A DNA stretch of 64,000 nucleotides. It comes from Bacillota bacterium (GTDB lineage: Bacteria; Bacillota; Clostridia; Acetivibrionales; DTU013). Position 1 is the stretch's first letter. Every line of letters starts with the position of its first letter. The DNA lies in contig JAEZMD010000009.1 of NCBI GenBank assembly GCA_023435745.1, positions 62,001 to 126,000 on the forward strand. Reading direction: 5' to 3'. The notes below the pieces were generated by a model that did no database searches, had not been told where the DNA came from, and saw only the letters and a program-made list of their open reading frames with translations. A program made the position numbers and the translations under genes. Of the stretch, positions 54,173 through 61,451 are shown one piece after another.

Positions 54173-54285
54173 TGTATTCACCTGCGCTATTCAGCTTTTT
54201 TCAAACATTCTCATAATATATTATAATTCTACAAGCATTTAGGTAAATCCTTTGTGTTTCATTTTCAGAATAGATTTTTTTGGTG

Positions 54286-54315
54286 TTGACAAACAACTAC
54301 GATTGCTATTATAAT
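54286..54315 (+). promoter_or_regulatory. Sigma-A promoter of tRNA-Lys
   Basis: Consensus TTGACA and TATAAT with an 18-base spacer, about 20 bases before the mature tRNA. Confidence 0.85.
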
Positions 54316-54334
54316 GGGTAAGTGCCAAAAACAC

Positions 54335-54410
54335 GCGCCATTAGCTCAGTTGGTAGAGCACCTGACTCTTAATCAGGGTGTCCCGGGTTCGAATCCCTGA
54401 TGGCGCACCA
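54335..54410 (+). tRNA. tRNA-Lys (anticodon CTT)
   Basis: 76 bases with a full cloverleaf: acceptor GCGCCAT/ATGGCGC, D arm AGCTCAGTTGGTAGAGCA, anticodon loop CTCTTAA with anticodon CTT at 54368-54370, T arm GGGTTCGAATCCC, and encoded CCA. It reads AAG codons. It has its own promoter and terminator and stands alone. Confidence 0.97.
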
Positions 54411-54423
54411 CAGAAATACAAAG

Positions 54424-54455
54424 GCCTCCAGGATTTATATCTGGAGGCTGTTTTT
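54424..54455 (+). terminator. Intrinsic terminator after tRNA-Lys
   Basis: GCCTCCAG/CTGGAGGC around a nine-base loop, followed by TGTTTTT. Confidence 0.9.
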
Positions 54456-54547
54456 ACATTCAGCTAATTTTTAACCCGGATGAATTGATCTCCCGCGGGA
54501 AACGAGTAAAAAAATGCAAAAAATTGAGAAAAGAGAGGTAAACAAAA

Positions 54548-55009
54548 ATGGCAGGAATTTTGGAGACAAATGTACTTACTCAGGTTGGCTTTATTGTAAA
54601 GGACATCGAAGAATCAAAGAAAAAATTTGCAGAATTCTTCGGTGTTGAAGTACCCATGCATATCGACGGCGGTAAATATGAAGTTACCGGCACTAAGGTA
54701 ATGGGCGAACCTGCGCCTGACGCTAATTGTTATATGGCTTTTTTTGATGCAGGCCCAAACGTTCAGATTGAGCTAATCCAGCCAAATGGCATTAAAAGCA
54801 CCTGGCAGGATTTTCTCGACGAACATGGAGAAGGGATACATCACATTGCTTTTCAAATCAAGGGAATGGACAGCAAGGTTCTTACATGTGAAAATTTCGG
54901 CATGAAGTGCTTACAGCGCGGCAAATACAGCGATGGCAGCGGCGAATACACCTATATGGATGCTAAGAATGACCTGAAGTGCATTATTGAGTTGCTTGAA
55001 AGCTTTTAG
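54548..55009 (+). CDS. VOC-fold (glyoxalase/methylmalonyl-CoA epimerase-like) protein
   Basis: 153 residues: two beta-alpha-beta-beta-beta units. Putative metal ligands are Gln (TQVGFIV, in place of the common His), Glu (VQIELIQP), His (GIHHIAFQI) and Glu (CIIELLESF). It most resembles methylmalonyl-CoA epimerase or lactoylglutathione-lyase-like proteins; the actual substrate cannot be told. GAGAGG precedes the ATG. It is a single gene between tRNA-Lys and the agr locus. Confidence 0.75.
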   Translation: MAGILETNVLTQVGFIVKDIEESKKKFAEFFGVEVPMHIDGGKYEVTGTKVMGEPAPDANCYMAFFDAGPNVQIELIQPNGIKSTWQDFLDEHGEGIHHIAFQIKGMDSKVLTCENFGMKCLQRGKYSDGSGEYTYMDAKNDLKCIIELLESF

Positions 55010-55066
55010 CGGATAATTTGGCTGCAGGGCCAACATGGCCTGTTACAATGCTGAATACCGGCGACC

Positions 55067-55143
55067 TTTTGTGTCACCATTTGACACTGTGTCACAAAAC
55101 ACAACAAAATCCACTTTTCATTTATTGAATACAATAGTATACT
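55067..55143 (+). promoter_or_regulatory. Upstream region of agrA-like gene: direct repeats, dyad and promoter
   Basis: Direct repeats TGTGTCAC at 55070-55077 and 55088-55095; a 13-base dyad TGACACTGTGTCA at 55082-55094; a -35 TTTTCA and -10 TATACT with 17-base spacer at 55115-55143. The repeats sit 20-45 bases before the -35, a usual place for an activator such as a LytTR regulator. Assignment is inference. Confidence 0.45.
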
Positions 55144-55258
55144 ATATATGTTGTTTTGCTCCATATGTTGCCACCGCTATTATTACAGTATATTTTTTAA
55201 CTCAGGAGAAACGCTGATTTACATTATAGATAATCCGCCTTTATTAAGGGGTGATGAA

Positions 55259-55978
55259 ATGCTTTCAATTGCAATTCTCGACGACAATATAATGTTGCTT
55301 GAAGAATATGAACAGCTCCTTCCGGCATGGTTCAAAAAGAATAATATCAAAGGTCAAATTGTCGTTGCAACAACAGACTACAGAGAATTCGTCAGGGAAG
55401 TACGCGAGCAGTCTGTGAACGTATGTATTATCGATATCAATCTGAGATCCGAAGTAAATGGCATATATATTGCAAAATGTCTGCGCAAGGAAAAGGTGAA
55501 GGCCGAGATCATCTTTTGTACAGGAATGCTGGAATACATGCATCAGGCTTTTGATGTAAATGCATACCACTTTATTGTTAAGCCGGTGTCGCGAAATCTT
55601 GAAAAATGCCTGATCAAGCTGAACAAAGAAATTGAGGAACGTGAAAATCGCAAGGATATTATTGAATTCAAATCAGGATTCCGTGTCTATTATATCCCGG
55701 TAGATTCTATTTCGCACATATGCCGTGAAGGTACAAAATCAATCATTTATGCTAACAACAGGATTATTGAAGTATACGATAGTCTTGAATCACTTATTTC
55801 GCAATTGAAGGATGAGAGATTTATCAGATGTCACAGAGCTATCATTATTAATAAGGATTATCTTGATTATGTCGATAAAAGGAACAAGGACCTTGGGTTG
55901 ATCAACGGATTTACCTGTAAACTCGGTTCCACCTTCAGTCCTCTTTTTGTCAGTATTGAAAGGAAGCAAACTATATGA
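55259..55978 (+). CDS. AgrA-like LytTR response regulator
   Basis: 239 residues from MLSIAILDDN, with GGGGTGATG before the ATG; an in-frame upstream extension lacks a ribosome site. The receiver has Asp8-Asp9, phosphoacceptor Asp59 and Lys108. A C-terminal LytTR DNA-binding domain runs from about 140 (VYYIPVDSISHICREGTKSIIYANNRIIEVYDSLESL...FIRCHRAIIINKDYL). It is the predicted effector of the agr quorum system, overlapping the kinase gene by four bases (ATGA). Confidence 0.93.
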   Translation: MLSIAILDDNIMLLEEYEQLLPAWFKKNNIKGQIVVATTDYREFVREVREQSVNVCIIDINLRSEVNGIYIAKCLRKEKVKAEIIFCTGMLEYMHQAFDVNAYHFIVKPVSRNLEKCLIKLNKEIEERENRKDIIEFKSGFRVYYIPVDSISHICREGTKSIIYANNRIIEVYDSLESLISQLKDERFIRCHRAIIINKDYLDYVDKRNKDLGLINGFTCKLGSTFSPLFVSIERKQTI

Positions 55979-57258
55979 CCTATGAAATGATTATTAATAT
56001 ATTCTCCGCATTTTTAGGCTCCCTGCTGATCATTTTTTTCTTCACTTCAATATTCGGACTGAAAATAGAGCTTAACAACAAATTAGTTTTTATAGCATTA
56101 TTCAGTCTGATAAACGGGCTCATTTCCACCCTAATGACTTCTTTTGCTTTTAAACCTATTATTTTAATTTTTCTGAGCATGTTAATTATCATGGTTTTGA
56201 TGAAAGTTACATTTCTGCAATCATTCATTTCATTTGCATTGTATTCAATTGGTCTTGCAGTAGGTAATGCATTAATCTCTATAGCAGTTAGTATTGCTAT
56301 AAACGACATCTGGATAGAATCATTTCAACAGAGCATTGCTTGGCTGATTTTGGGGAACCTTTCAGCAAATGTTTGTGCTTTTTTAGTGTTTTTAGCTATA
56401 AAGCCATTTAATCACTTTGTCAGATCAGTTAAACGTAATAAATTCCTGTATATATTGACTGCCTCTACCTTAATAGTAATTGCCTCTTCCTTTGCATTGC
56501 ACTATTATATGAATGCATTCAATTTTTTAGCATATGTAATCATCTCAATCATTATCATTTCATACTGTATATTTACTGTTCTGATATGGTTCAGCTCTCT
56601 CCGAAAGACAATCTATGAAGAGGAGCTTGCCCAACAGAAGTTTTACAACGAATCGCTCCATAGTACCCTGTTTGAGCTTCGAAGGTTCAAGCATGACTGG
56701 GGCAACAACATAACGGTTATTTACTCAATGCTGAAAATGGATAAGATCAGCGAGCTGAAGCAATATGTCTCAGAACTAATTGTACAGAGTAACGAGCAGA
56801 AGAGCACGGAAATATATAATATCAAAAATGCCGGCCTGTTCGGAATCATCTCATCGAAAATAAACCAGGCTAATGAAATAGGCATTAATATGATGTTGAG
56901 TGTGGTCGGCGAGATTGAAAATATCCCGGGCGTGAAAATTTCAGAATTATGTGAGATCCTCGGTATCTTTCTGGACAATGCAATCGAAGAAGCCGAAAAG
57001 GCAGATAAAACCGTATCTGTGAAGCTGCAAAGGACCGACAGGTTTATAGAATTATCCGTTTCAAACAATTGCCTGGAGGCTCCGGATATGCGCAGGATCT
57101 GTCAGGAAGGCTACTCGACCAAAGGGGAAAACAGAGGAATAGGGCTGACCATCGCCAAAAAAATCATTGATAAATATAAAAATATTCTCCATATCACAAC
57201 ATATGAAGAAAATGTATTTACACAAACCATCGAAATTGTAGATAGAAAGGGGTTGTAA
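55975..57258 (+). CDS. AgrC-like autoinducer sensor histidine kinase
   Basis: 427 residues. Six or so membrane helices occupy the first 205 residues. Phosphoacceptor His240 lies in the AgrC-type motif RRFKHDWGNNI. A HATPase_c_5 domain has LDNAIEEAEKA and STKGENRGIGLTIAKKII. It should sense the peptide made by AgrD/AgrB, encoded tail to tail on the other strand. The stop lies inside a hairpin shared with the agrD end. Confidence 0.93.
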   Translation: MTYEMIINIFSAFLGSLLIIFFFTSIFGLKIELNNKLVFIALFSLINGLISTLMTSFAFKPIILIFLSMLIIMVLMKVTFLQSFISFALYSIGLAVGNALISIAVSIAINDIWIESFQQSIAWLILGNLSANVCAFLVFLAIKPFNHFVRSVKRNKFLYILTASTLIVIASSFALHYYMNAFNFLAYVIISIIIISYCIFTVLIWFSSLRKTIYEEELAQQKFYNESLHSTLFELRRFKHDWGNNITVIYSMLKMDKISELKQYVSELIVQSNEQKSTEIYNIKNAGLFGIISSKINQANEIGINMMLSVVGEIENIPGVKISELCEILGIFLDNAIEEAEKADKTVSVKLQRTDRFIELSVSNNCLEAPDMRRICQEGYSTKGENRGIGLTIAKKIIDKYKNILHITTYEENVFTQTIEIVDRKGL

Positions 57259-57266
57259 ACCCCTTT
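57246..57266. terminator. Bidirectional hairpin between agrC and agrD
   Basis: A perfect nine-base stem AAAGGGGTT/AACCCCTTT with a three-base loop. It contains the agrC stop and ends one base before the agrD stop. A U-rich but broken tract follows on the plus strand. It is likely a two-way terminator for converging transcripts. Confidence 0.6.
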
Positions 57267-57267
57267 C

Positions 57268-57411
57268 TCAGTCTTCTCTAATGAGGGCCTTCGGGCACTC
57301 TCTCTGGTAACATGACCATAACCAGCAGCCGTAAGTCGAAACAGTAGATGCCAGAAACACGCCGACCATTGCCGCGGAGCAAATGAGAATTTTCAGATAA
57401 TTCTTTTTCAT
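57268..57411 (-). CDS. AgrD-like cyclic autoinducer precursor peptide
   Basis: 47 residues from an ATG with GAGGAGG upstream; the longer open frame is the agrB 3' end. Three parts of AgrD are clear: an N-terminal amphipathic/hydrophobic leader (1-24), a Cys-containing core GCWLWSC (28-34), and an acidic C-terminal recognition segment YQRECPKALIRED with the conserved Gln, Glu, Pro and Leu. Its ATG overlaps the agrB stop by four bases. The Cys29-to-Gln36 distance is one residue longer than in AgrD peptides known to me, so the ring may have six members. Confidence 0.88.
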   Translation of the reverse strand: MKKNYLKILICSAAMVGVFLASTVSTYGCWLWSCYQRECPKALIRED

Positions 57412-58004
57412 ACCGACGCCTCCTCTCTTCCATACTTGTTTTTGGTTATTTTGTACAGCACTGGTGTCATTAAAACTGCCTGGATAAAACATGTAAAAAG
57501 GATGATATTTGACCAGAGGCCATCTACAAAATACGCTGTGATAAAGAGAATTGCCAGGAGGATAAACCCTCCTGTTCTGAGCTGCTTTCGCTGCTTCTTA
57601 GATTTTATGGGCTTCTGGGGCATATCCGCAGGAGCATATCTGTATGCCGTGACATATGAGAACGGCATAATAAACAACAACAGCCAGATCCTGTCAATTT
57701 GTGAGATATAAGATAGCGCAAGTACGCCGAAAACAATAGCAGAGTGTGTAATAATGCAGCTCAGATGTGTTTTAGCATGCAGCCCTCCGAGAAATGTCCT
57801 CTGGACGCCATATATTATAATGACGCCAAGCACTTGAAGGATAATATGCAATACAGCGGCAATAATAAGCAGCAAGCTGATTTTGACAATCTCCGACACG
57901 GTCATATAAACACCGTATTCAATGACTTCGCGCCGTCCTGGATCAACATCTGGCAGAGTCTCATAGATGAGATCTGTAACAAAATTACTAATTTTGCTGA
58001 ACAT
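57408..58004 (-). CDS. AgrB-like peptide-processing membrane endopeptidase
   Basis: 198 residues from the third ATG of a cluster with GAGG eight bases upstream. The catalytic pair is in GGLHAKTHLSC (His and Cys seven apart, residues 76 and 83 from this start), matching the AgrB active site. Four to six membrane helices follow (IVKISLLLIIAAVLHIILQVLGVIIIYG and onward). It cuts AgrD at the C-terminal side of the core and forms the (thio)lactone. It is transcribed with agrD. Confidence 0.94.
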   Translation of the reverse strand: MFSKISNFVTDLIYETLPDVDPGRREVIEYGVYMTVSEIVKISLLLIIAAVLHIILQVLGVIIIYGVQRTFLGGLHAKTHLSCIITHSAIVFGVLALSYISQIDRIWLLLFIMPFSYVTAYRYAPADMPQKPIKSKKQRKQLRTGGFILLAILFITAYFVDGLWSNIILFTCFIQAVLMTPVLYKITKNKYGREEASV

Positions 58005-58075
58005 TGTCATCACCTCTTATAATTATAATATTCTTCAAGCGGCTTTCTCTCATATTTATTAAACTCATCGAATTG

Positions 58076-58105
58076 ATTATCGAATAAGCTTTTTTCTTTG
58101 TACAA
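58076..58105 (-). promoter_or_regulatory. Candidate promoter of agrBD
   Basis: TTGTAC and GATAAT with an 18-base spacer, about 70 bases before the agrB ATG. A TATAAT nearer the gene overlaps its ribosome site and is not used. Confidence 0.4.
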
Positions 58106-58204
58106 TAAATCAAAAAAATATTTCTTCCTGCCAGATAATCAATCCGTCCAGACATTAACTCAGAAATGATACCGGCAATATCAATTGGGAAATGATTGGT
58201 TCAG

Positions 58205-58233
58205 TTGACAATGGTTGTGGATGATGATAATTT
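58205..58233 (+). promoter_or_regulatory. Candidate promoter of small ORF after agrB
   Basis: A perfect TTGACA and TAATTT with a 17-base spacer, 29 bases before the ATG of the 79-residue ORF. It points away from agrB, so the 258-base gap is a divergent promoter region. Confidence 0.5.
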
Positions 58234-58262
58234 ATTTGCATAACGTTTTTGTGAGGTTTACC

Positions 58263-58502
58263 ATGTTGTTTGAATTAACTGAATGCACAGTACTGATGCT
58301 AAAGGTGATCCATGACATGTACCTGAGACAAAAAATAAGCTTTAACGAATTTCTTTCTTACACAAAGGCAAAGATACAGTTTTTATCGGATAACATCTGC
58401 TTTATTGATTCAGAGGCCGATAAGAAAAAAGCGTACGATATTATCCACAAATGCAATTCTCTTATATCAAAGGAATGCGCAGATATGAATTATCTGCAAT
58501 AA
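58263..58502 (+). CDS. Small protein of unknown function
   Basis: 79 residues from an ATG with GAGG six bases upstream; an in-frame extension with a less likely start exists. It is helical and polar (LTECTVLMLKVIHDMYLRQKISFNEFLSYTKAKIQFLSDNICFID). No membrane segment, signal or known domain was recognised. It has its own promoter and lies beside the agr locus, so it may be a quorum-controlled gene; that is inference only. Its stop is five bases from the converging murG stop. Confidence 0.65.
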   Translation: MLFELTECTVLMLKVIHDMYLRQKISFNEFLSYTKAKIQFLSDNICFIDSEADKKKAYDIIHKCNSLISKECADMNYLQ

Positions 58503-58507
58503 CAGTA

Positions 58508-59575
58508 CTATTTGACTGAAGCTTTATCTAAAATTTTTATGACGGCGGCTATGCTGTTGTCATTATAATTTTTAGCCATTGATTCAGTAAATTTGCCGGC
58601 CGAAGAGTGCAGATCAATGATCGACTTGAGCAAGGCTGCAGAATTCAAGCTTTCTTCCTGTAATACCAGACTGAATCCCTGCTTTTCAAAAGAGGCCGCA
58701 TTCAGGATCTGGTCTCCCCTGCTCGCCGCTTTTGAAAGAGGAATGAGAAGATTCGGCTTCTTAAGTGTGAGGAGTTCAAATAGCACAGTTGCGCCGGCTC
58801 TTGATACGACAAGATCCGCCAGTGCAAAAATATGCGGCTGTTCATCACTGATATATTCAAATTGCTTATAACCCTTTTTGTTTTCAAGCTCCTGCCGGAT
58901 ATTTCCCTTGCCGCAGATATGACAAACATTGAAATCCTTCAGCAGATCTGTAAGTATACTTCTGATCATTCCGTTTATTTTTTCCGAGCCCTGACTGCCC
59001 CCGATGACCATGATCACTGGTTTTTCATCGGTAAAACCGCAAATACGTTTCCCCTTGAGCCGATCCCCCGCCAAAAGTTCCTCTCTGATGGGAATACCGG
59101 TTTTGATTCTCTTTTTTGCCGGAATGTGAGGTGCAGATTCAGGAAAGGTGTAGCAAACTGTTTTTGCAAATGGAATGGACAGCTTGTTTGTTAGACCGGG
59201 CGTCATATCAGACTCATGGATGACTGCCGGAATCCTCCTGAGCCATGCCGCCCAAACAACAGGACAAGAAACAAAGCCCCCCTTGCTGAAGACAATGGCC
59301 GGCTTCAGTTTTCCAAGCAGAGAATAAGCCTGGCGCAATCCGCCAAGTACCCTGAAAGCATCTGTGAAGTTTTTAGAATCAAAGTATCTCCGAAGTTTTC
59401 CGGTACTGATCGAATGGTATGGAATCCCCTCTCTTTCGATCAGCTGCTTCTCTATTCCATCCCGCGAACCAATATAATGTATCAAATATCCGGCTCGTTT
59501 TAATGCTGGTATCAATGCAATATTGGGTGTTACATGTCCCGAAGTTCCTCCGCCTGTCAACACGATCGTTTTCAT
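58508..59575 (-). CDS. murG: MurG-type UDP-GlcNAc:lipid I N-acetylglucosaminyltransferase, stand-alone
   Basis: 355 residues from MKTIVLTGGGTSGHVTPN (GGGGTGG upstream; the longer frame is rejected). A GT28 fold is clear: first domain TGGGTSGHVTPNIALIPALKRAGYLIHYIGSRDGIEKQLI, FSKGGFVSCPV, HESDMTPGLTNK; second domain VIGGSQGSEKIN and SRAGATVLFELLTLKKPNLLIPL. It adds GlcNAc to lipid I. It lies outside the division cluster, next to phosphate transport genes, so it may be a second copy. Confidence 0.9.
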   Translation of the reverse strand: MKTIVLTGGGTSGHVTPNIALIPALKRAGYLIHYIGSRDGIEKQLIEREGIPYHSISTGKLRRYFDSKNFTDAFRVLGGLRQAYSLLGKLKPAIVFSKGGFVSCPVVWAAWLRRIPAVIHESDMTPGLTNKLSIPFAKTVCYTFPESAPHIPAKKRIKTGIPIREELLAGDRLKGKRICGFTDEKPVIMVIGGSQGSEKINGMIRSILTDLLKDFNVCHICGKGNIRQELENKKGYKQFEYISDEQPHIFALADLVVSRAGATVLFELLTLKKPNLLIPLSKAASRGDQILNAASFEKQGFSLVLQEESLNSAALLKSIIDLHSSAGKFTESMAKNYNDNSIAAVIKILDKASVK

Positions 59576-59607
59576 TGCGTCCACCCCATTTAAATGCTCA
59601 GACACGT

Positions 59608-60231
59608 TTATGAATTCTTCATAATAACGTTCTCAATGGCATTGGCAACATCCTCACAGGAATCGCAGCATTTTTCAAGATAGTGATATGTCGTGTCCCA
59701 GGCAGCCAGTTCCTTATAATCCGTGCAATTTACATAAAGACTTCTTGTTGCCTCTGTGAAAAGAACATCGGCGACCTCTTCGAGCCTGTTAATTTCAATG
59801 ATCAGATCATGCAGCTTGTGGGATTTGCGGAAGTTATGAAATTCATCCAGAGCAGGCTTTAAAGAGTTGCAGCATTTCACGATAACATCTGTCATCTTCA
59901 GCGCATGTTCTGTAACCTGCTGAATATTATACATATACATCCGCATCAGGACATCTTCGATCGTATCTGTTACCGTATCGATTGCATTTGCCATTTCCAT
60001 GATATCCTCACGCTCGATCGGCGTGATAAACTCACGTGCAAGCCTTCTGATCATCTTATGTCTTGCTTCATCTCCACTGTGCTCTATCTCATGCATTTCA
60101 TTCATTTTTTGCCGCAACGTCTCAGCATTGTAATTATTCATGATGTCATTAAGCAAATCTGCGGCTTTACATGAGTATCCGACTAATTCAACAAACGTAT
60201 CAAAATAGCTGTCATCTTTTTTACGTGCCAT
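59608..60231 (-). CDS. PhoU-like DUF47 protein
   Basis: 207 residues from MARKKDDSYF, with AAAGGA before the ATG; the earlier ATG seven codons up is rejected. Three-helix-bundle PhoU/DUF47 repeats carry the Glu/Asp-rich metal sites (EIEHSGDEARHKMIRRLAREFITPIEREDIMEMANAIDTVTDTIEDVLMRMYMY). The family partners PiT permeases and may regulate phosphate uptake. It starts 36 bases after pit. Confidence 0.92.
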   Translation of the reverse strand: MARKKDDSYFDTFVELVGYSCKAADLLNDIMNNYNAETLRQKMNEMHEIEHSGDEARHKMIRRLAREFITPIEREDIMEMANAIDTVTDTIEDVLMRMYMYNIQQVTEHALKMTDVIVKCCNSLKPALDEFHNFRKSHKLHDLIIEINRLEEVADVLFTEATRSLYVNCTDYKELAAWDTTYHYLEKCCDSCEDVANAIENVIMKNS

Positions 60232-60267
60232 AACTAATCCTTTCACATCCATTTTATTTCTTTTGTA

Positions 60268-61320
60268 CTAAAATATTCTCATAAATAATAATGCCATTAA
60301 AAATCCAATAAGTCCACACCCTGGAAATGTCAGAATCCACGCTGTCAGCATCTCTTTAACGACACCCCAGTTTACCGAGTTAATCCGTTTTGCCGCCCCT
60401 ACGCCCATTATTGCAGTAGTTTTTGTATGGGTTGTACTGACCGGCAATCCCAATGATGAAGCCAGAAACAGACATACTACGCCGGCCAGATCAGCGGAAA
60501 ACCCCTGATAAGTCTCAAACTTCACCATATCCATCCCTACAGACTTGATAATCCGCGTGCCTCCAATAGATGTACCAATCGCCATCACTATGGAACAGAG
60601 AAGAATCAACCAGATAGGGAGAGCAAAATCAGGTACAGAGGATTGTCCCTTTGAAAGAAAAACACCAAGAATAAACACTCCAATAAATTTTTGTCCATCC
60701 TGAGCTCCGTGCATAAAAGCCATACCAGCGGCAGCACCGATCTGTGCATATTTGAATGGGGTATGTGTCTTTCTCCTGTCTACTTTCTTTAATACAAATT
60801 CTATTACCTTAGCAATCAGCCATCCAGAAAAGGCTCCCAGAATTAATGATAAAAACAAACCGTATATGACCTTGACCCATTCGCCAGGGTTGATTCCTCC
60901 TATTCCCCCCTGTAAAGCGATGGCCGCGCCAGAAATTCCCGCGATCAACGCATGGCTTTCACTGGTAGGTATACCAAACCACCAGGCGGTGGTTGCCCAT
61001 ATTACGATTGCAAATAACGCAGCGCACAAAGCGACCAGCGCTTCACCGCTATCGCCCCCGAAATCTACCATTTTAAAAATGGTCTCTGCTACCAGTGTAT
61101 TTACTGAGGACATAACAAAGATACCCAAAAAATCAAACACCGCTGCCATAATTATTGCGGTTCGAGGCCTCATGGAACGGGTAGATACGCAGGTCGCAAT
61201 GGCATTGGGGGCATCTGTCCACCCATTCACCATTACAACGCCCAGTGTCAGCAATACGGTAATCAGGAGCACAGGGTTTGAAATCAATTGTTCTAAAAAT
61301 TCCACAAACGAAACAGCCAT
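60268..61320 (-). CDS. PiT-family inorganic phosphate permease
   Basis: 350 residues with about ten membrane helices and the two PiT signatures: VNGWTDAPNAIATCVSTRSMRPRTA near the N-terminus and AFMHGAQDGQKFIGV plus GLPVSTTHTKTTAIMGVGAAKR in the C-terminal half. It should import phosphate with a cation. It has its own promoter and is followed by the DUF47 gene. Confidence 0.94.
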   Translation of the reverse strand: MAVSFVEFLEQLISNPVLLITVLLTLGVVMVNGWTDAPNAIATCVSTRSMRPRTAIIMAAVFDFLGIFVMSSVNTLVAETIFKMVDFGGDSGEALVALCAALFAIVIWATTAWWFGIPTSESHALIAGISGAAIALQGGIGGINPGEWVKVIYGLFLSLILGAFSGWLIAKVIEFVLKKVDRRKTHTPFKYAQIGAAAGMAFMHGAQDGQKFIGVFILGVFLSKGQSSVPDFALPIWLILLCSIVMAIGTSIGGTRIIKSVGMDMVKFETYQGFSADLAGVVCLFLASSLGLPVSTTHTKTTAIMGVGAAKRINSVNWGVVKEMLTAWILTFPGCGLIGFLMALLFMRIF

Positions 61321-61357
61321 TAATCATCAACTTTCTCATAAAGTATTATGTATTTAT

Positions 61358-61386
61358 TTTATAATTTACTTATTTCGCTTTTTCAA
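61358..61386 (-). promoter_or_regulatory. Sigma-A promoter of the pit-phoU-murG unit
   Basis: TTGAAA and TATAAA with an exact 17-base spacer, 38 bases before the pit ATG. Confidence 0.65.
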
Positions 61387-61451
61387 ACGTTTCTAGCATA
61401 CCATTTTTTCTCCTGCAGCACAATATAACATAAAATATTTGTGTGAAAATT

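Noticed and set aside
54335..54410. tRNA-Lys as an attachment site for a mobile island carrying the tad or agr genes
   Set aside because: No integrase gene and no direct repeat of the tRNA 3' end were seen anywhere in the window; base composition does not change sharply.
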